This document shows positions 1 through 9,225 of a stretch of 64,000 nt of DNA, one piece after another. The stretch lies in the NCBI GenBank assembly GCA_902763885.1, contig CACWTU010000001.1, positions 62,001-126,000 of the forward strand, written 5' to 3'. This DNA comes from an uncultured Bacteroidales bacterium (GTDB lineage Bacteria > Bacteroidota > Bacteroidia > Bacteroidales > Bacteroidaceae). A model generated the notes under the pieces. That model ran no database searches and was not told where the DNA came from. It saw only the letters and a program-made list of their open reading frames with translations. How positions within the stretch are numbered: position 1 is the first letter of the stretch; each line of letters begins with the position of its first letter. The position numbers and the translations under genes were made by a program.

Positions 1-77
1 AAGCAAATCTGGAGGAACTTTCAAATGAGATAGGAAAAGCCAAGGCAGAAACAGTATATAATTGGTTTCATAAATGA
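1..77 (+). CDS. uvrC: UvrC, excinuclease ABC subunit C (C-terminal end only)
   Basis: Only the last 24 codons are inside the window, read from base 3 to a TGA at 75-77. They encode a short helix-hairpin-helix type tail (IGKAKAETVYNWFHK) of the kind that closes UvrC, the nuclease subunit of nucleotide excision repair. The stop codon overlaps the start of the next gene as ATGA, so the two are translationally coupled. Too little is present to judge whether the gene is intact. The assignment rests on the tail motif and on the uvrC-dtd order I recall from other Bacteroidales. Confidence 0.7.
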   Translation, partial: ANLEELSNEIGKAKAETVYNWFHK

Positions 78-526
78 GAGCGGTATTACAAAGAGTAACT
101 GAGGCCAGCGTAAAGGTGGACGGCAAGATTACAGGCGCAATAAAAGAGGGTCTGCTGATACTTGTAGGTGTAGAGGATGCGGATACACAGGAGGATATAG
201 AGTGGCTCACAAAAAAGATAGCAGGATGCAGGATTTTCAATGATGAAAACGGAGTAATGAACCGATCGGTCATGGAAATAGGGGGTGGTCTGCTTGCCGT
301 AAGCCAGTTCACTCTCATGGCCAGCACAAAAAAAGGAAACAGACCCTCATACATAAGGGCATCAAAAGGACCTGTTGCAGAACCTATGTATGAAAAGTTC
401 TGTCAAACACTTGAAAAAGAGTCAGGAATTAAGGTTGAAAAAGGTATCTTTGGAGCTGATATGAAGGTTTCGTTGCTAAATGACGGCCCTGTAACGATTA
501 TAATGGATACAAAAAACAAGGAATAA
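74..526 (+). CDS. dtd: D-aminoacyl-tRNA deacylase (DTD)
   Basis: This 150-residue protein has the normal length and full signature of DTD, which hydrolyses D-amino acids (and mischarged glycine) from tRNA in the cytoplasm. The conserved SQFTLMASTKKGNRPSY block lies at about residues 77-93. The C-terminal NDGPVT motif, whose Gly-Pro pair enforces chirality in the family, is at about 136-141. The ATG overlaps the uvrC stop (ATGA), which fixes the start. deoC follows only three bases after the stop, so the three genes are very probably one transcript. Confidence 0.95.
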   Translation: MRAVLQRVTEASVKVDGKITGAIKEGLLILVGVEDADTQEDIEWLTKKIAGCRIFNDENGVMNRSVMEIGGGLLAVSQFTLMASTKKGNRPSYIRASKGPVAEPMYEKFCQTLEKESGIKVEKGIFGADMKVSLLNDGPVTIIMDTKNKE

Positions 527-529
527 ATA

Positions 530-1438
530 ATGGAAATCTACGATGAAATGGAGGAACAGTCAGTAAATCAGCCAACTACTGACAAGTTCAATGAAGCTTT
601 CAGCAAATATAACATGAAGGTTGATGCTGCATGGGTAAAAACAACCGTTGAAAAAGCCAGAAAGGAGATTGCTGGGGTTCATGACAAGGAAACCCTCAAA
701 AAGATCTACAGTTGCATAGACCTGACAACGCTCAAACCCACGGACAATGAAGATACTGTTCTTGCATTTGTTGAGAAAGTCAACCAGCTTGAGGACAAGT
801 ATCCTGATCTGCCGTCAGTTGCATCCATCTGCACCTGGCCGCTCTACGCAAAGACGGTAAGCAGTTCACTTGAGGTTGAAAGTGTAAAAACATGCTGTGT
901 ATCAGGCGGTTTCCCTTCATCACAGACATTCTTTGAAGTCAAGATAGCTGAGACATCATTAGCCCTGCATGACGGAGCCGATGAGATAGACATAGTACAG
1001 AACGCCGGACATATCCTTAACTCTGATTACGAGACCTTATCCGATGAGATTGATGAACTCAAGTCACTCTGTGCTGACAAGACACTCAAGGTTATACTTG
1101 AAACAGGTGCGCTGGGCTCACTTGACAATGTCAAGAAAGCTGCTCTTATAGCAATGTACTCCGGTGCTGATTTCATTAAGACCTCAACAGGAAAAGAAGT
1201 TCCTGGAGCAGATCCTGAGTCATTCTGCGTTATGTGCAAGACAGTAAGGGAATATGCCGATGAAACAAGCCGTACAATCGGAGTAAAGGCCGCGGGTGGC
1301 ATCAGCACAGTAGAAGATGCCTTGCTCTACTGGACTATAGCAAAGATAGTTCTAGGAAAGGATTGGCTAAATAATACCCGTTTCCGCATTGGCGCAAGCC
1401 GATTGGCAGACACCCTTTTACAGGAGATCATTGCCTGA
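530..1438 (+). CDS. deoC: Deoxyribose-phosphate aldolase
   Basis: DeoC cleaves 2-deoxyribose 5-phosphate to glyceraldehyde 3-phosphate and acetaldehyde in deoxynucleoside catabolism. The protein has 302 residues, slightly long because of an N-terminal extension of about 50 residues before the TIM barrel. The Schiff-base lysine is in FIKTST (Lys217), and the second catalytic lysine is in GVKAAGG (Lys253). The acidic DEIDIV strand is at 151-156. The gene starts three bases after dtd and is the last of this rightward run. The downstream polyprenyl synthetase faces it, with 17 bases between the two stop codons. Confidence 0.95.
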   Translation: MEIYDEMEEQSVNQPTTDKFNEAFSKYNMKVDAAWVKTTVEKARKEIAGVHDKETLKKIYSCIDLTTLKPTDNEDTVLAFVEKVNQLEDKYPDLPSVASICTWPLYAKTVSSSLEVESVKTCCVSGGFPSSQTFFEVKIAETSLALHDGADEIDIVQNAGHILNSDYETLSDEIDELKSLCADKTLKVILETGALGSLDNVKKAALIAMYSGADFIKTSTGKEVPGADPESFCVMCKTVREYADETSRTIGVKAAGGISTVEDALLYWTIAKIVLGKDWLNNTRFRIGASRLADTLLQEIIA

Positions 1439-1455
1439 AATACAGATAATTATTA

Positions 1456-2427
1456 TTACTTAGATCTATTGGTGATTAACTCCAGATAGGCAATGAATGC
1501 GCTACGGAGTTCAGGGGATATGAAAGCAGGCAGACCTTGGATTGCCTGCTTTTTCAGTTCCTCCATCTTGGATAGGGCATACTCTATTCCGCCGTTTGAA
1601 ACAGAGTACTCCGTAACCTCACTGATTTGATTCGGGATAGCTTCAAGAGAACGTATGGCCCTGATGTGATTTGACCAATCCAAATCACTGTGAGTCAGTG
1701 CATAAATAGCTGGTAGTGTGAACTTTCCCTCTTTAAGGTCGTTGCCTGAGGGTTTACCGGTCTCGCTGCTGTCATGATAATCAAGTATATCATCCATTAT
1801 CTGGAAACAGAGTCCAGCCACATGACCGAACTGTCTGAAAGCATTGATCTCCTGTTCCGATGCTCCGCTCAATAGGGCAGAAAGTGATGTGCATGAAGAG
1901 AACAGGATTGCCGTCTTCTTGGATATGATATCAAAGTAAAGGTCTTCAGAAAGGGTAGTTTCATCAAGGGCGTTCAGCTGGGTGATTTCACCCTCAGACA
2001 AGGTTCCTATAAGTGTGGAAAGTGCATCTACACTCTTTACATTGGCTGTTGCTGTAATCTGACGAAGTGCCATGGAAACGATATAGTCACCCAGAAGTAC
2101 AGCCATTTTATTATCATAGACCGCATTAGCTGATTTCTTGCCACGACGCTTGTCACTTTCATCAACAACATCATCATGGATAAGACTACCCTGATGCAGA
2201 AGCTCTACAGCCGAAGCCAGATGATAAGTGCTGTCACTGACATTTTCATAACACTTGGCCACAAGCAATACAAGTATGGGACGCATAAGTTTCCCTTTGC
2301 GTTCAAGCAGGAATTTGAGCAAGAGGTCAACACCGGGATTAGACGATGTAAACAACCGGGAGTATCTTTTTGAGAACTCCTGAAATTCCAACTCAATAGG
2401 AGCACATATCTGCTTTCTAAGATCCAT
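1456..2427 (-). CDS. Polyprenyl diphosphate synthase (trans, octaprenyl-type)
   Basis: This 323-residue all-helical prenyltransferase condenses isopentenyl diphosphate onto allylic diphosphates. Both aspartate-rich motifs are intact: DDVVD in LIHDDVVDES (about residue 84) and DDILD in QIMDDILDY (about residue 211). Each binds Mg-diphosphate. Length and motif spacing fit the long-chain (octaprenyl/heptaprenyl) enzymes that supply the menaquinone tail, rather than the short FPP synthases, but chain length cannot be read with certainty. A TAnnTTTG promoter lies only eight bases upstream of the ATG, so the mRNA leader must be extremely short. The gene is divergent from polA. Confidence 0.9.
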   Translation of the reverse strand: MDLRKQICAPIELEFQEFSKRYSRLFTSSNPGVDLLLKFLLERKGKLMRPILVLLVAKCYENVSDSTYHLASAVELLHQGSLIHDDVVDESDKRRGKKSANAVYDNKMAVLLGDYIVSMALRQITATANVKSVDALSTLIGTLSEGEITQLNALDETTLSEDLYFDIISKKTAILFSSCTSLSALLSGASEQEINAFRQFGHVAGLCFQIMDDILDYHDSSETGKPSGNDLKEGKFTLPAIYALTHSDLDWSNHIRAIRSLEAIPNQISEVTEYSVSNGGIEYALSKMEELKKQAIQGLPAFISPELRSAFIAYLELITNRSK

Positions 2428-2435
2428 ACCGGCCG

Positions 2436-2443
2436 CAAAATTA
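2436..2443 (-). promoter_or_regulatory. -7 promoter element of the polyprenyl synthase gene
   Basis: On the minus strand this reads TAATTTTG, an exact match to the Bacteroidota -7 consensus TAnnTTTG. Its distance to the ATG (2427) predicts a nearly leaderless transcript. Confidence 0.6.
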
Positions 2444-2500
2444 GCAATAAATGTCCGTTTAGAGAAAAATTTGTACTTTTACGTATCAATACATATCTAT

Positions 2501-5335
2501 ATGGAGAAATTGTTCCTGCTTGATGCCTACGCACTGATATACAGAGCATATTATGCTTTTCTCAAGGCTCCCAGAATCAATTCCAAGGGGTTCAACACAT
2601 CGGCCGTACTGGGTTTTGTGAATACACTTGAGGATATCCTTAACAATGAGAAACCTACCCATATAGGCGTAGCTTTTGATCCCAAGGGCGGTACATTCCG
2701 TCATGAATTGTACAAAGAATACAAGGCACAGCGTGAGGAGACTCCTGAAGTAATACGTGAGTCTGTTCCTGTGATCAAACAGATACTTGAGGCATACCGT
2801 ATTCCTATACTGGAAGTACCCGGTTTTGAGGCTGATGATGTGATAGGAACACTTTCCAGAAAAGCTGATGAAAAGGGCATAACCACATATATGATGACTC
2901 CTGACAAAGATTACTGTCAGTTAGTTACGGAGAGGGCGCTTATATACCGCCCCAGATATGGAAACAACGGTTATGAGATAATGGGACCTGCCCAGGTAAT
3001 GGAGAAATACGGACTGCAGAACACCGGCCAGGTTATTGATATGCTTGGCCTGATGGGTGACAGTTCTGACAATATCCCGGGTTGTCCAGGTATCGGAGAG
3101 AAAACAGCCGTCAAACTTATAAATGATTTTGGCGGAATAGACGGACTGCTTGCCAATACCGATAAGCTTAAAGGCGCACTCAAGGAAAAAGTTGAGGGCA
3201 ATGTAGATCAGATAAAATTCAGCCGTCTTCTTGCAACCATCAGAACCGATGTCCCCATTGATCTCAATATGGAATCCTTGAAATTTGAAGGACCCGATGA
3301 ACAGAAACTGTTCTCAATTTTTGAAGACCTGGAGTTCCGCACCCTGATGAACCGTTTCAGATCCAGGCAAACTGCCCCCACACTTTTCCCGGAGACAGCA
3401 GCCCAACCTGAACAACCTGAACCGGCCACCCCGTCCAAACCAGCCAAAAATGACGGTTTTCATGGCGATCTCTTTGATATATTTCAGCCTGAGATACAGC
3501 CTGCTGAGGAATTTTCAAATCTGGCGGACATAAAATCCGTGCAACACAGTTACTATCTTATTGAGACTGAAAAAGATGCTGAAACATTAGCCCATAAAAT
3601 GGCTGCACAGGATTTCTTCTGTTTTGATACTGAAACCACCGGAACCAACCCCATAGCAGCAGAAATAGTAGGTTTGAGCATCGCACTACGGGAACATGAG
3701 GCCTGGTACATAGCGATGCCTCGGGAGCGGGAAGGTAAGCAGCGAATGCTTGAGATTTTCCGTTCCGTTTTTGAAAATCCGTCATCGCTCAAGATTGGTC
3801 AGAACATAAAATATGACATACTGGTTTTGGGTAACTATGGCATCAGCGTTGAAGGTCCTATGTTTGACACCATGATAGCCCATTATCTCCTGCAGCCGGA
3901 GCTTCATCACAACATGGACTATCTGGCCGAAATATATCTTCATTACAAAACCATTCATATAGAAGAGCTGATAGGGGAGAAGGGTAGGAACCAACGTAAT
4001 ATGGCTGACCTTAATCCGTCCGCCGTTTATGAATATGCATGTGAGGATGCAGATATCACCCTGCAGCTTAAGTCCATTCTTGAAAAGGAACTGGAAAAAG
4101 ACGGCACCACTCCACTGTTCCGTGATGTTGAAATGCCGCTGGTAAGTGTACTGGCATATATGGAACGTAACGGTGCAATGATTGACCCAGCTGCTCTGGC
4201 TGAGACATCCAAGCTCTTTACCGAGAGGATGAAAGCTCTTGAGGGTGAGATATTCCAGGAGGCGGGAGGCGAGCCTTTCAACATCCTTTCACCCAAACAG
4301 GTAGGTGACATCCTGTTTGACCGCATGAAGATTGTTGACAAGCCCAAGAAAACCAAGACCGGCCAGTACGTAACATCAGAGGATGTACTTGAGTCACTCC
4401 GTGCAGACCATAAGATTGTGGACCTTATACTAAAGTACCGTGGTCTTAAGAAACTGTTAGGTACATATATCGATGCACTGCCGCAACTGGTCAACCCGGC
4501 TACAGGTAAGATACACACCTCATATAACCAGACTGTTACAGCCACAGGACGCTTGAGTTCAAGCAACCCTAACCTCCAGAACATACCTATACGCGATGAA
4601 GACGGCAAGGAGGTACGTAAAGCCTTCATTCCTGAGCCTGGCTGCAAGTTCTTCTCGGCCGATTATTCACAGATAGAACTCCGTATCATGGCTCACCTTA
4701 GCCAGGATCAGAACATGATTGAAGACTTCCGTCAGGGACACGATATCCATGCGGCCACAGCAGCCAAGGTATTCCATAAATCCATCAATGAAGTAACCAA
4801 GAGTGAACGCAGTAAGGCCAAGACAGCCAACTTTGGTATCATATATGGTATATCGGCCTTTGGTCTGGCACAACGTATGGGTGTGAGCCGCACTGAAGCC
4901 AAGGATTTGATTGAAAACTATTTCAAGACATATAGCGGAATAAAGAACTATATGGATCATGCCATAGAGGATGCCCGTGCCAAAGGTTATATTGAGACCA
5001 TACTTAAACGCAAACGCTATCTTCCAGATATCAACTCACACAATGCTACTGTCCGCGGATTTGCTGAGCGCAATGCCATAAATGCTCCTATCCAAGGTAG
5101 CGCTGCAGATATTATAAAAATAGCTATGATAGCTATCTACCGCCGATTCAAGAGTGAGAACATCAGATCAACAATGATCCTGCAGGTTCATGATGAACTC
5201 AATTTTAATGTTGTTCCAGGGGAAGAGGAAAAGGTAGAAAAAATCGTGATAGAAGAGATGCAGAAAGCATGGCCTATGTCAGTTCCGCTGGTAGCAGATT
5301 CAGGCTGGGGAACCAACTGGCTTGAGGCACATTAA
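2501..5335 (+). CDS. polA: DNA polymerase I
   Basis: Pol I fills gaps and removes RNA primers. From the ATG at 2501 it has 944 residues and three domains: 5'-3' exonuclease (about 1-290), 3'-5' proofreading exonuclease (about 350-540) and polymerase (about 560-944). The proofreading site is intact (DTETT at 376), unlike in Taq-type enzymes. Polymerase motif A (DYSQIELR, Asp721), motif B (RSKAKTANFGIIYG) and motif C (QVHDELNF, Asp898) are all present. A longer open frame runs back to a TTG at 2471, but those ten codons overlap a promoter-like TACTTTTA at 2474-2481, and the family starts at MEKLFLLDAYALIYRA. The last four bases overlap the convergent TrmH gene. Confidence 0.97.
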   Translation: MEKLFLLDAYALIYRAYYAFLKAPRINSKGFNTSAVLGFVNTLEDILNNEKPTHIGVAFDPKGGTFRHELYKEYKAQREETPEVIRESVPVIKQILEAYRIPILEVPGFEADDVIGTLSRKADEKGITTYMMTPDKDYCQLVTERALIYRPRYGNNGYEIMGPAQVMEKYGLQNTGQVIDMLGLMGDSSDNIPGCPGIGEKTAVKLINDFGGIDGLLANTDKLKGALKEKVEGNVDQIKFSRLLATIRTDVPIDLNMESLKFEGPDEQKLFSIFEDLEFRTLMNRFRSRQTAPTLFPETAAQPEQPEPATPSKPAKNDGFHGDLFDIFQPEIQPAEEFSNLADIKSVQHSYYLIETEKDAETLAHKMAAQDFFCFDTETTGTNPIAAEIVGLSIALREHEAWYIAMPREREGKQRMLEIFRSVFENPSSLKIGQNIKYDILVLGNYGISVEGPMFDTMIAHYLLQPELHHNMDYLAEIYLHYKTIHIEELIGEKGRNQRNMADLNPSAVYEYACEDADITLQLKSILEKELEKDGTTPLFRDVEMPLVSVLAYMERNGAMIDPAALAETSKLFTERMKALEGEIFQEAGGEPFNILSPKQVGDILFDRMKIVDKPKKTKTGQYVTSEDVLESLRADHKIVDLILKYRGLKKLLGTYIDALPQLVNPATGKIHTSYNQTVTATGRLSSSNPNLQNIPIRDEDGKEVRKAFIPEPGCKFFSADYSQIELRIMAHLSQDQNMIEDFRQGHDIHAATAAKVFHKSINEVTKSERSKAKTANFGIIYGISAFGLAQRMGVSRTEAKDLIENYFKTYSGIKNYMDHAIEDARAKGYIETILKRKRYLPDINSHNATVRGFAERNAINAPIQGSAADIIKIAMIAIYRRFKSENIRSTMILQVHDELNFNVVPGEEEKVEKIVIEEMQKAWPMSVPLVADSGWGTNWLEAH

Positions 5336-5874
5336 AAAATATCCTTAAACTGCCTGGCAAACTCCCATATCACAAGACCTGCACTCACTGATACGTTCAG
5401 TGAGTGTTTTGTTCCATATTGTGGTATTTCAAGTGAGTATTTACAGAGGTCAACAACATCCTGATTAACCCCTTTTACCTCATTGCCTAAAACAAGTGCA
5501 TATCTTCTGGTCTTATCAACAACAAGATTATCCAGCTTAATGCTATCTTCAACCTGTTCTACTGCAACGGTTATATAACCTTTTTCATTAAGCTCTTTGA
5601 CAACACTGGCACAATCTTTTGAATATGACCACTCCACACTCTCCTCAGCACCTAAAGCTGTCTTATGTATTTCAACCAGACAGTTATCAGGAGTAGCGGT
5701 TATACCGCACAATACTATTTTTTCCACTCTGAAAGCATCTGATGTACGGAATACAGAACCTACGTTATACAGGCTGCGTACATCATCAAGTATCACAGTA
5801 ATAGGCAGTTTAGTACTGTTTTTGAATTCTTCAGCATTAATTCTGCCAAGTTCCGTAACATTAAGCTTTCTCAT
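5332..5874 (-). CDS. TrmH/SpoU-family RNA 2'-O-methyltransferase
   Basis: This 180-residue SPOUT enzyme uses S-adenosylmethionine to methylate a ribose 2'-hydroxyl in tRNA or rRNA. It shows the three family motifs: SLYNVGSVFRTSDAF (about 34-48), ALVLGNEVKGV (about 125-135) and IPQYGTKHSLNVSVSAG (about 148-164), which form the trefoil knot. There is no N-terminal RNA-binding extension, so the target nucleotide cannot be deduced. It converges on polA, and the two stop codons share the palindrome TTAA, a four-base tail overlap. Confidence 0.9.
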   Translation of the reverse strand: MRKLNVTELGRINAEEFKNSTKLPITVILDDVRSLYNVGSVFRTSDAFRVEKIVLCGITATPDNCLVEIHKTALGAEESVEWSYSKDCASVVKELNEKGYITVAVEQVEDSIKLDNLVVDKTRRYALVLGNEVKGVNQDVVDLCKYSLEIPQYGTKHSLNVSVSAGLVIWEFARQFKDIF

Positions 5875-6314
5875 AGAAACAACTGTTATTTGCGGTGTAA
5901 AATTAGTTCATTTTATCATTATTCCTGTTCATAACAGTATTAATTGGTGTTGATAAAAATGAAGTAAAAAAGGGTTTTAAAATTTGGATATTGGAATAAA
6001 TGATTGACTTGGAAAAATAATCGTAACTAAGCTGTCAATAACCATATTTTTTCTGTTTTTTTTCAAACCGGAAATAAACAGACAACTATTGGAAATAAAC
6101 TGTCTTATTACGATGAAAACTTTATAAACTGATTGTTTAAAATTACATATAATATTGAAAAACAGGTAATTGAATTGTAGATAAACTTGTTTATAACCTG
6201 TTATCAGAAGTGAAGAAATAAAAAGCTGTAAAACTGAAGAAAGATATCAACAGTTTCAACACCCTTAATACATCAAATAATCATTTAAGATAAAAAAATA
6301 ACATAAGTATATAT
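5875..6314. other. AT-rich intergenic region, 440 bp, no gene seen
   Basis: This gap separates two leftward genes: the TrmH-family gene (whose promoter must lie here) and the 3' end of porZ. It is very AT-rich and has no open frame of convincing composition. Visible structure includes a direct repeat of GGAAATAAAC at about 6070 and 6091, and a short inverted repeat ATAAAC-TT-GTTTAT at about 6181-6194. On the minus strand TAATTTTA at 5898-5905 is a plausible near-consensus -7 element for the methyltransferase gene. Confidence 0.5.
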
Positions 6315-8651
6315 TTATCTTATGACAGTGATTGATGCACTTTCACTCTTATTGTTTTCTGAATTCGTTATAACGGCATGATAGACGCCGGAAGGAACAG
6401 GGTGTCCATTGAAATCATTCAGATTCCAACTATATGAACCTCCGTTTGACGTTCCTTGATTGATAAGTTTACCTGAATTGCTTGTAATCCGGATTGTACT
6501 TTCTGAAGTAAGTCCTGTAATGGTTACATATCCGTCAAAATCAGGTTTTACAGGATTAGGATAAACAAGAATATTTGATTTTGAGAGAGTTTCTTCAGGG
6601 TCACGGGCCTGACCACCATATTCAACAAGACCAAGGCTTGTACCAAAGAAAACAGAGCCGTTTTGCCCATCTTCCGTAATGCTTAATATATTATTGGATG
6701 GTAATGGACTATTGCTGACTGTAAAGTGTTCCAATGTCTCAGTTCCATCAGCACTCATAAAGAAAACTCCATTATTGGAAGTACCTATCCATTTACGGTT
6801 TCCCTGATCTATGTAAATAGCCGTGATTGGTACTCCGCTCAGTAGATAATCAGCTAAATCAGAACCATCATTGCGTGGTATTTTGACTCTTTCAAAAACG
6901 GGGTCAGGATTTGAAATAAAGTTATCGGGATCTTTTAAAATAAATATACCTTTATCTGTTCCTATCCACATCTGACCTTCTAAATCAAATTCATAACAGT
7001 AAACTTCATATATCTCTTCTGTAGTTCCATCTTGATTTTTGAAGTATGAACTTGAAAAACGTACAATATCGTCTCTGTTATCTTTTAAAGTTGATTTGGT
7101 ATCAATACAAAAAATTCCCGGTAAATATCTGGATGAATTGAGCCAAATATGTCCTTTTTTATCGAATCTTAGTTGCTTAAAAGTAGGTAAACCTTCCAAT
7201 TCATCATAATATAGACTGAACCAGTTTCCATTAGGTTCCAATACTCTTATTATTGTATCAATCTCATTATTAGCCATCCAAAGATTTCCTTTGCTGTCAA
7301 ATTGTAAGGCACTGATACGGACGTAATTGTTTTTGTTTTTTTCGTTGTCATTAATGATGCTTTTCAGGGCGCTGTTATTCCATGAATGAAGTTTATAAAA
7401 CTTATTATCTCTGAATTCATAAAGGCCTTGTCCGGTAGAACCTACAAATATGTGGTTTTTATCAAAAGGATCTTGTGCAGCTTCTGTCAGATTTACGTAT
7501 TTAAGACCTGTTTTGACTGATAAATTATCTTCAAGGTAACTCCACTTGTCATTTTCATAAATCATGACTGTTCCGGGATATTCTGTATTTGATTTGTAAA
7601 CAATGTCATGACATCCGCCAACGATAAGAAGTCTTCCAGGTTCAGGCCACGATAAAGAGTGAAAAAGGTTTCTGCGTGGACTGTTGGGTTTAATACCTTG
7701 ATGTATGACTGTAAATCCGTTTTCTTCAGTCAGCCTATATTGGCATAATCCCTCAATGCCTTGAGCAAGCCACCATGTATCCTTATCAATTACAAGACTG
7801 TTAACTGTATTTTTGAAAGGGTAATCAGTATAGTTTTTATAGTCAGAATAAATAGAAACTATGGTATCATGAATCAGGGCTAATGTATTATCGTTTATAT
7901 ATGATATTGCGTTTACACTGGTCGTAATCAATGATAAACCTCCGTTTTTTTTGTTTATCGTCCACACCTTATTGTCATAAGAACGACCTGACAGATAACC
8001 GTTAAATTCAAACAAATCAATGAATTTTATATTTCTGAACATTTTCCATTTACTGAAATCCAGAAGATTATCATCAGTTTTGCCTAAGTAAATACCTTTA
8101 TCAGTTCCGCAGAACAGAGAGTCATTAATTAAAACAAAAGAGTTGACAGGTGAATCAAAACGGTATGTATTCTTGATTTCTCTACGATTTACATCAAAAA
8201 TAATAAGTCCTATATTAGTTGAAATGTAAGCATAATTATCAATGAATCTGAGTTCATTAATTTGAACGCTTCCAATATTGTTGTTTTTTAGGTCTGTGCA
8301 ATTGTATATGGTTTCATCACTGTAGAGAATGTCAATATTACCATTTGAATAGACTATCAGAACAGCGTTTTCAGTTTTACAGAAACCAATGGCTGCAATA
8401 TCAGTATCACTTAATCCACCTGCTTTGTCAATGGTGTAAACAGAATTATCAGAGGGATCATAATAGTATATGGCACCATCACTCAAAACCATTATTTTAC
8501 CAAATGCTTTGAGTGAGAAAGTAGCGTTGTTATATGCAGGATGTGCTCTCCAGGTACCAACAGGGATACCTGCCTTGACCTTATTAAAAGGCAAAAGAAC
8601 CGTTATCGCAATGAGTGCGGTAACGATTCCTCTTGTCAGTTTTTTTATCAT
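6315..8651 (-). CDS. porZ: PorZ-like two-domain beta-propeller protein with C-terminal sorting-type domain
   Basis: This 778-residue exported protein starts with a signal peptide (positive MIKK, hydrophobic stretch, cut near VKA at 25-27). Repeated propeller blades follow (IWIGT/GKGIY-type motifs such as [10 protein letters not shown] and [12 protein letters not shown]). The last about 80 residues form an Ig-like domain starting at VYPNPVKP and ending [11 protein letters not shown], the form of type IX secretion C-terminal domains. Length and order match PorZ of Porphyromonas gingivalis, a surface component of the type IX attachment complex. The four-base ATGA overlap with rdgB and its place after leuS suggest a housekeeping operon. 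It is noticeably richer in AT than rdgB and leuS. No other Por gene is visible here. Confidence 0.8.
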   Translation of the reverse strand: MIKKLTRGIVTALIAITVLLPFNKVKAGIPVGTWRAHPAYNNATFSLKAFGKIMVLSDGAIYYYDPSDNSVYTIDKAGGLSDTDIAAIGFCKTENAVLIVYSNGNIDILYSDETIYNCTDLKNNNIGSVQINELRFIDNYAYISTNIGLIIFDVNRREIKNTYRFDSPVNSFVLINDSLFCGTDKGIYLGKTDDNLLDFSKWKMFRNIKFIDLFEFNGYLSGRSYDNKVWTINKKNGGLSLITTSVNAISYINDNTLALIHDTIVSIYSDYKNYTDYPFKNTVNSLVIDKDTWWLAQGIEGLCQYRLTEENGFTVIHQGIKPNSPRRNLFHSLSWPEPGRLLIVGGCHDIVYKSNTEYPGTVMIYENDKWSYLEDNLSVKTGLKYVNLTEAAQDPFDKNHIFVGSTGQGLYEFRDNKFYKLHSWNNSALKSIINDNEKNKNNYVRISALQFDSKGNLWMANNEIDTIIRVLEPNGNWFSLYYDELEGLPTFKQLRFDKKGHIWLNSSRYLPGIFCIDTKSTLKDNRDDIVRFSSSYFKNQDGTTEEIYEVYCYEFDLEGQMWIGTDKGIFILKDPDNFISNPDPVFERVKIPRNDGSDLADYLLSGVPITAIYIDQGNRKWIGTSNNGVFFMSADGTETLEHFTVSNSPLPSNNILSITEDGQNGSVFFGTSLGLVEYGGQARDPEETLSKSNILVYPNPVKPDFDGYVTITGLTSESTIRITSNSGKLINQGTSNGGSYSWNLNDFNGHPVPSGVYHAVITNSENNKSESASITVIR

Positions 8652-9220
8652 AATTGTTTAAGATATTCTGCCAGTTTCCTTACGGCGCGTCCCCTATGGC
8701 TTATCAGGTTCTTGCTTTCAGCTCCCATTTCAGAGAACGTTTGGGTATAACCGTCAGGAATAAAGATGGGATCATACCCGAATCCGCCGTCTCCATGGCG
8801 TTCAGTACCTATCTTTCCTGTTACAATTCCCTCAAACAGAAGCTCTTGTCCGTTAAGTAATAACGCAATAACTGTGCGGAATTGTGCGCTGCGGTCTGAT
8901 TTTTTTTCAAGTTCACCCAAAAGTTTTGTCATATTAGCCTCTGAGTCGTGGTCTCCGGCATAGCGTGCGGAGTGCACTCCGGGTGCTCCGTCCAGGGCTT
9001 TCACCTCCAGGCCGGTATCATCGGCAAAACAGTCATAACCGTAGTGCTCCTTAACGTAACGGGCTTTCTGCAGGGCATTATCCTGAAAGGTATCACCTGT
9101 TTCGGGGATATCCTCGTGACAGCCTATGTCGTTAAGGGAGAGCACCTCAAAGCGGTCGCCTAATATTTGGCGTACCTCTTCAAGCTTATGGCTGTTATTG
9201 GTGGCAAAGACCAGTTTCAT
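8648..9220 (-). CDS. rdgB: XTP/dITP pyrophosphatase (RdgB/HAM1)
   Basis: RdgB hydrolyses non-canonical purine triphosphates (dITP, XTP) to monophosphates, cleaning the nucleotide pool. This 190-residue protein has the family start ([14 protein letters not shown], where ATxN-K binds the nucleotide), the catalytic FADDTGLEV (about 65-73), [12 protein letters not shown] (about 78-89) and the C-terminal GGFGYDPIF and SHRGRA segments. It lies six bases downstream of leuS and overlaps porZ by four, so leuS-rdgB-porZ is one operon. Confidence 0.96.
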   Translation of the reverse strand: MKLVFATNNSHKLEEVRQILGDRFEVLSLNDIGCHEDIPETGDTFQDNALQKARYVKEHYGYDCFADDTGLEVKALDGAPGVHSARYAGDHDSEANMTKLLGELEKKSDRSAQFRTVIALLLNGQELLFEGIVTGKIGTERHGDGGFGYDPIFIPDGYTQTFSEMGAESKNLISHRGRAVRKLAEYLKQL

Positions 9221-9225
9221 ATCAC

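Noticed and set aside
2471-2500. TTG start for polA at 2471
   Set aside because: The ten codons coincide with a promoter-like element and the family begins at the ATG at 2501.
4027-4647. 206-codon minus-strand frame within polA
   Set aside because: Antisense to the polymerase domain with all motifs intact; composition is serine- and arginine-rich as expected for a shadow frame.
5875-6314. AT-rich spacer considered as a replication origin
   Set aside because: No cluster of DnaA boxes (TTATNCACA) is visible and no origin-linked gene is adjacent; AT-richness alone is not evidence.
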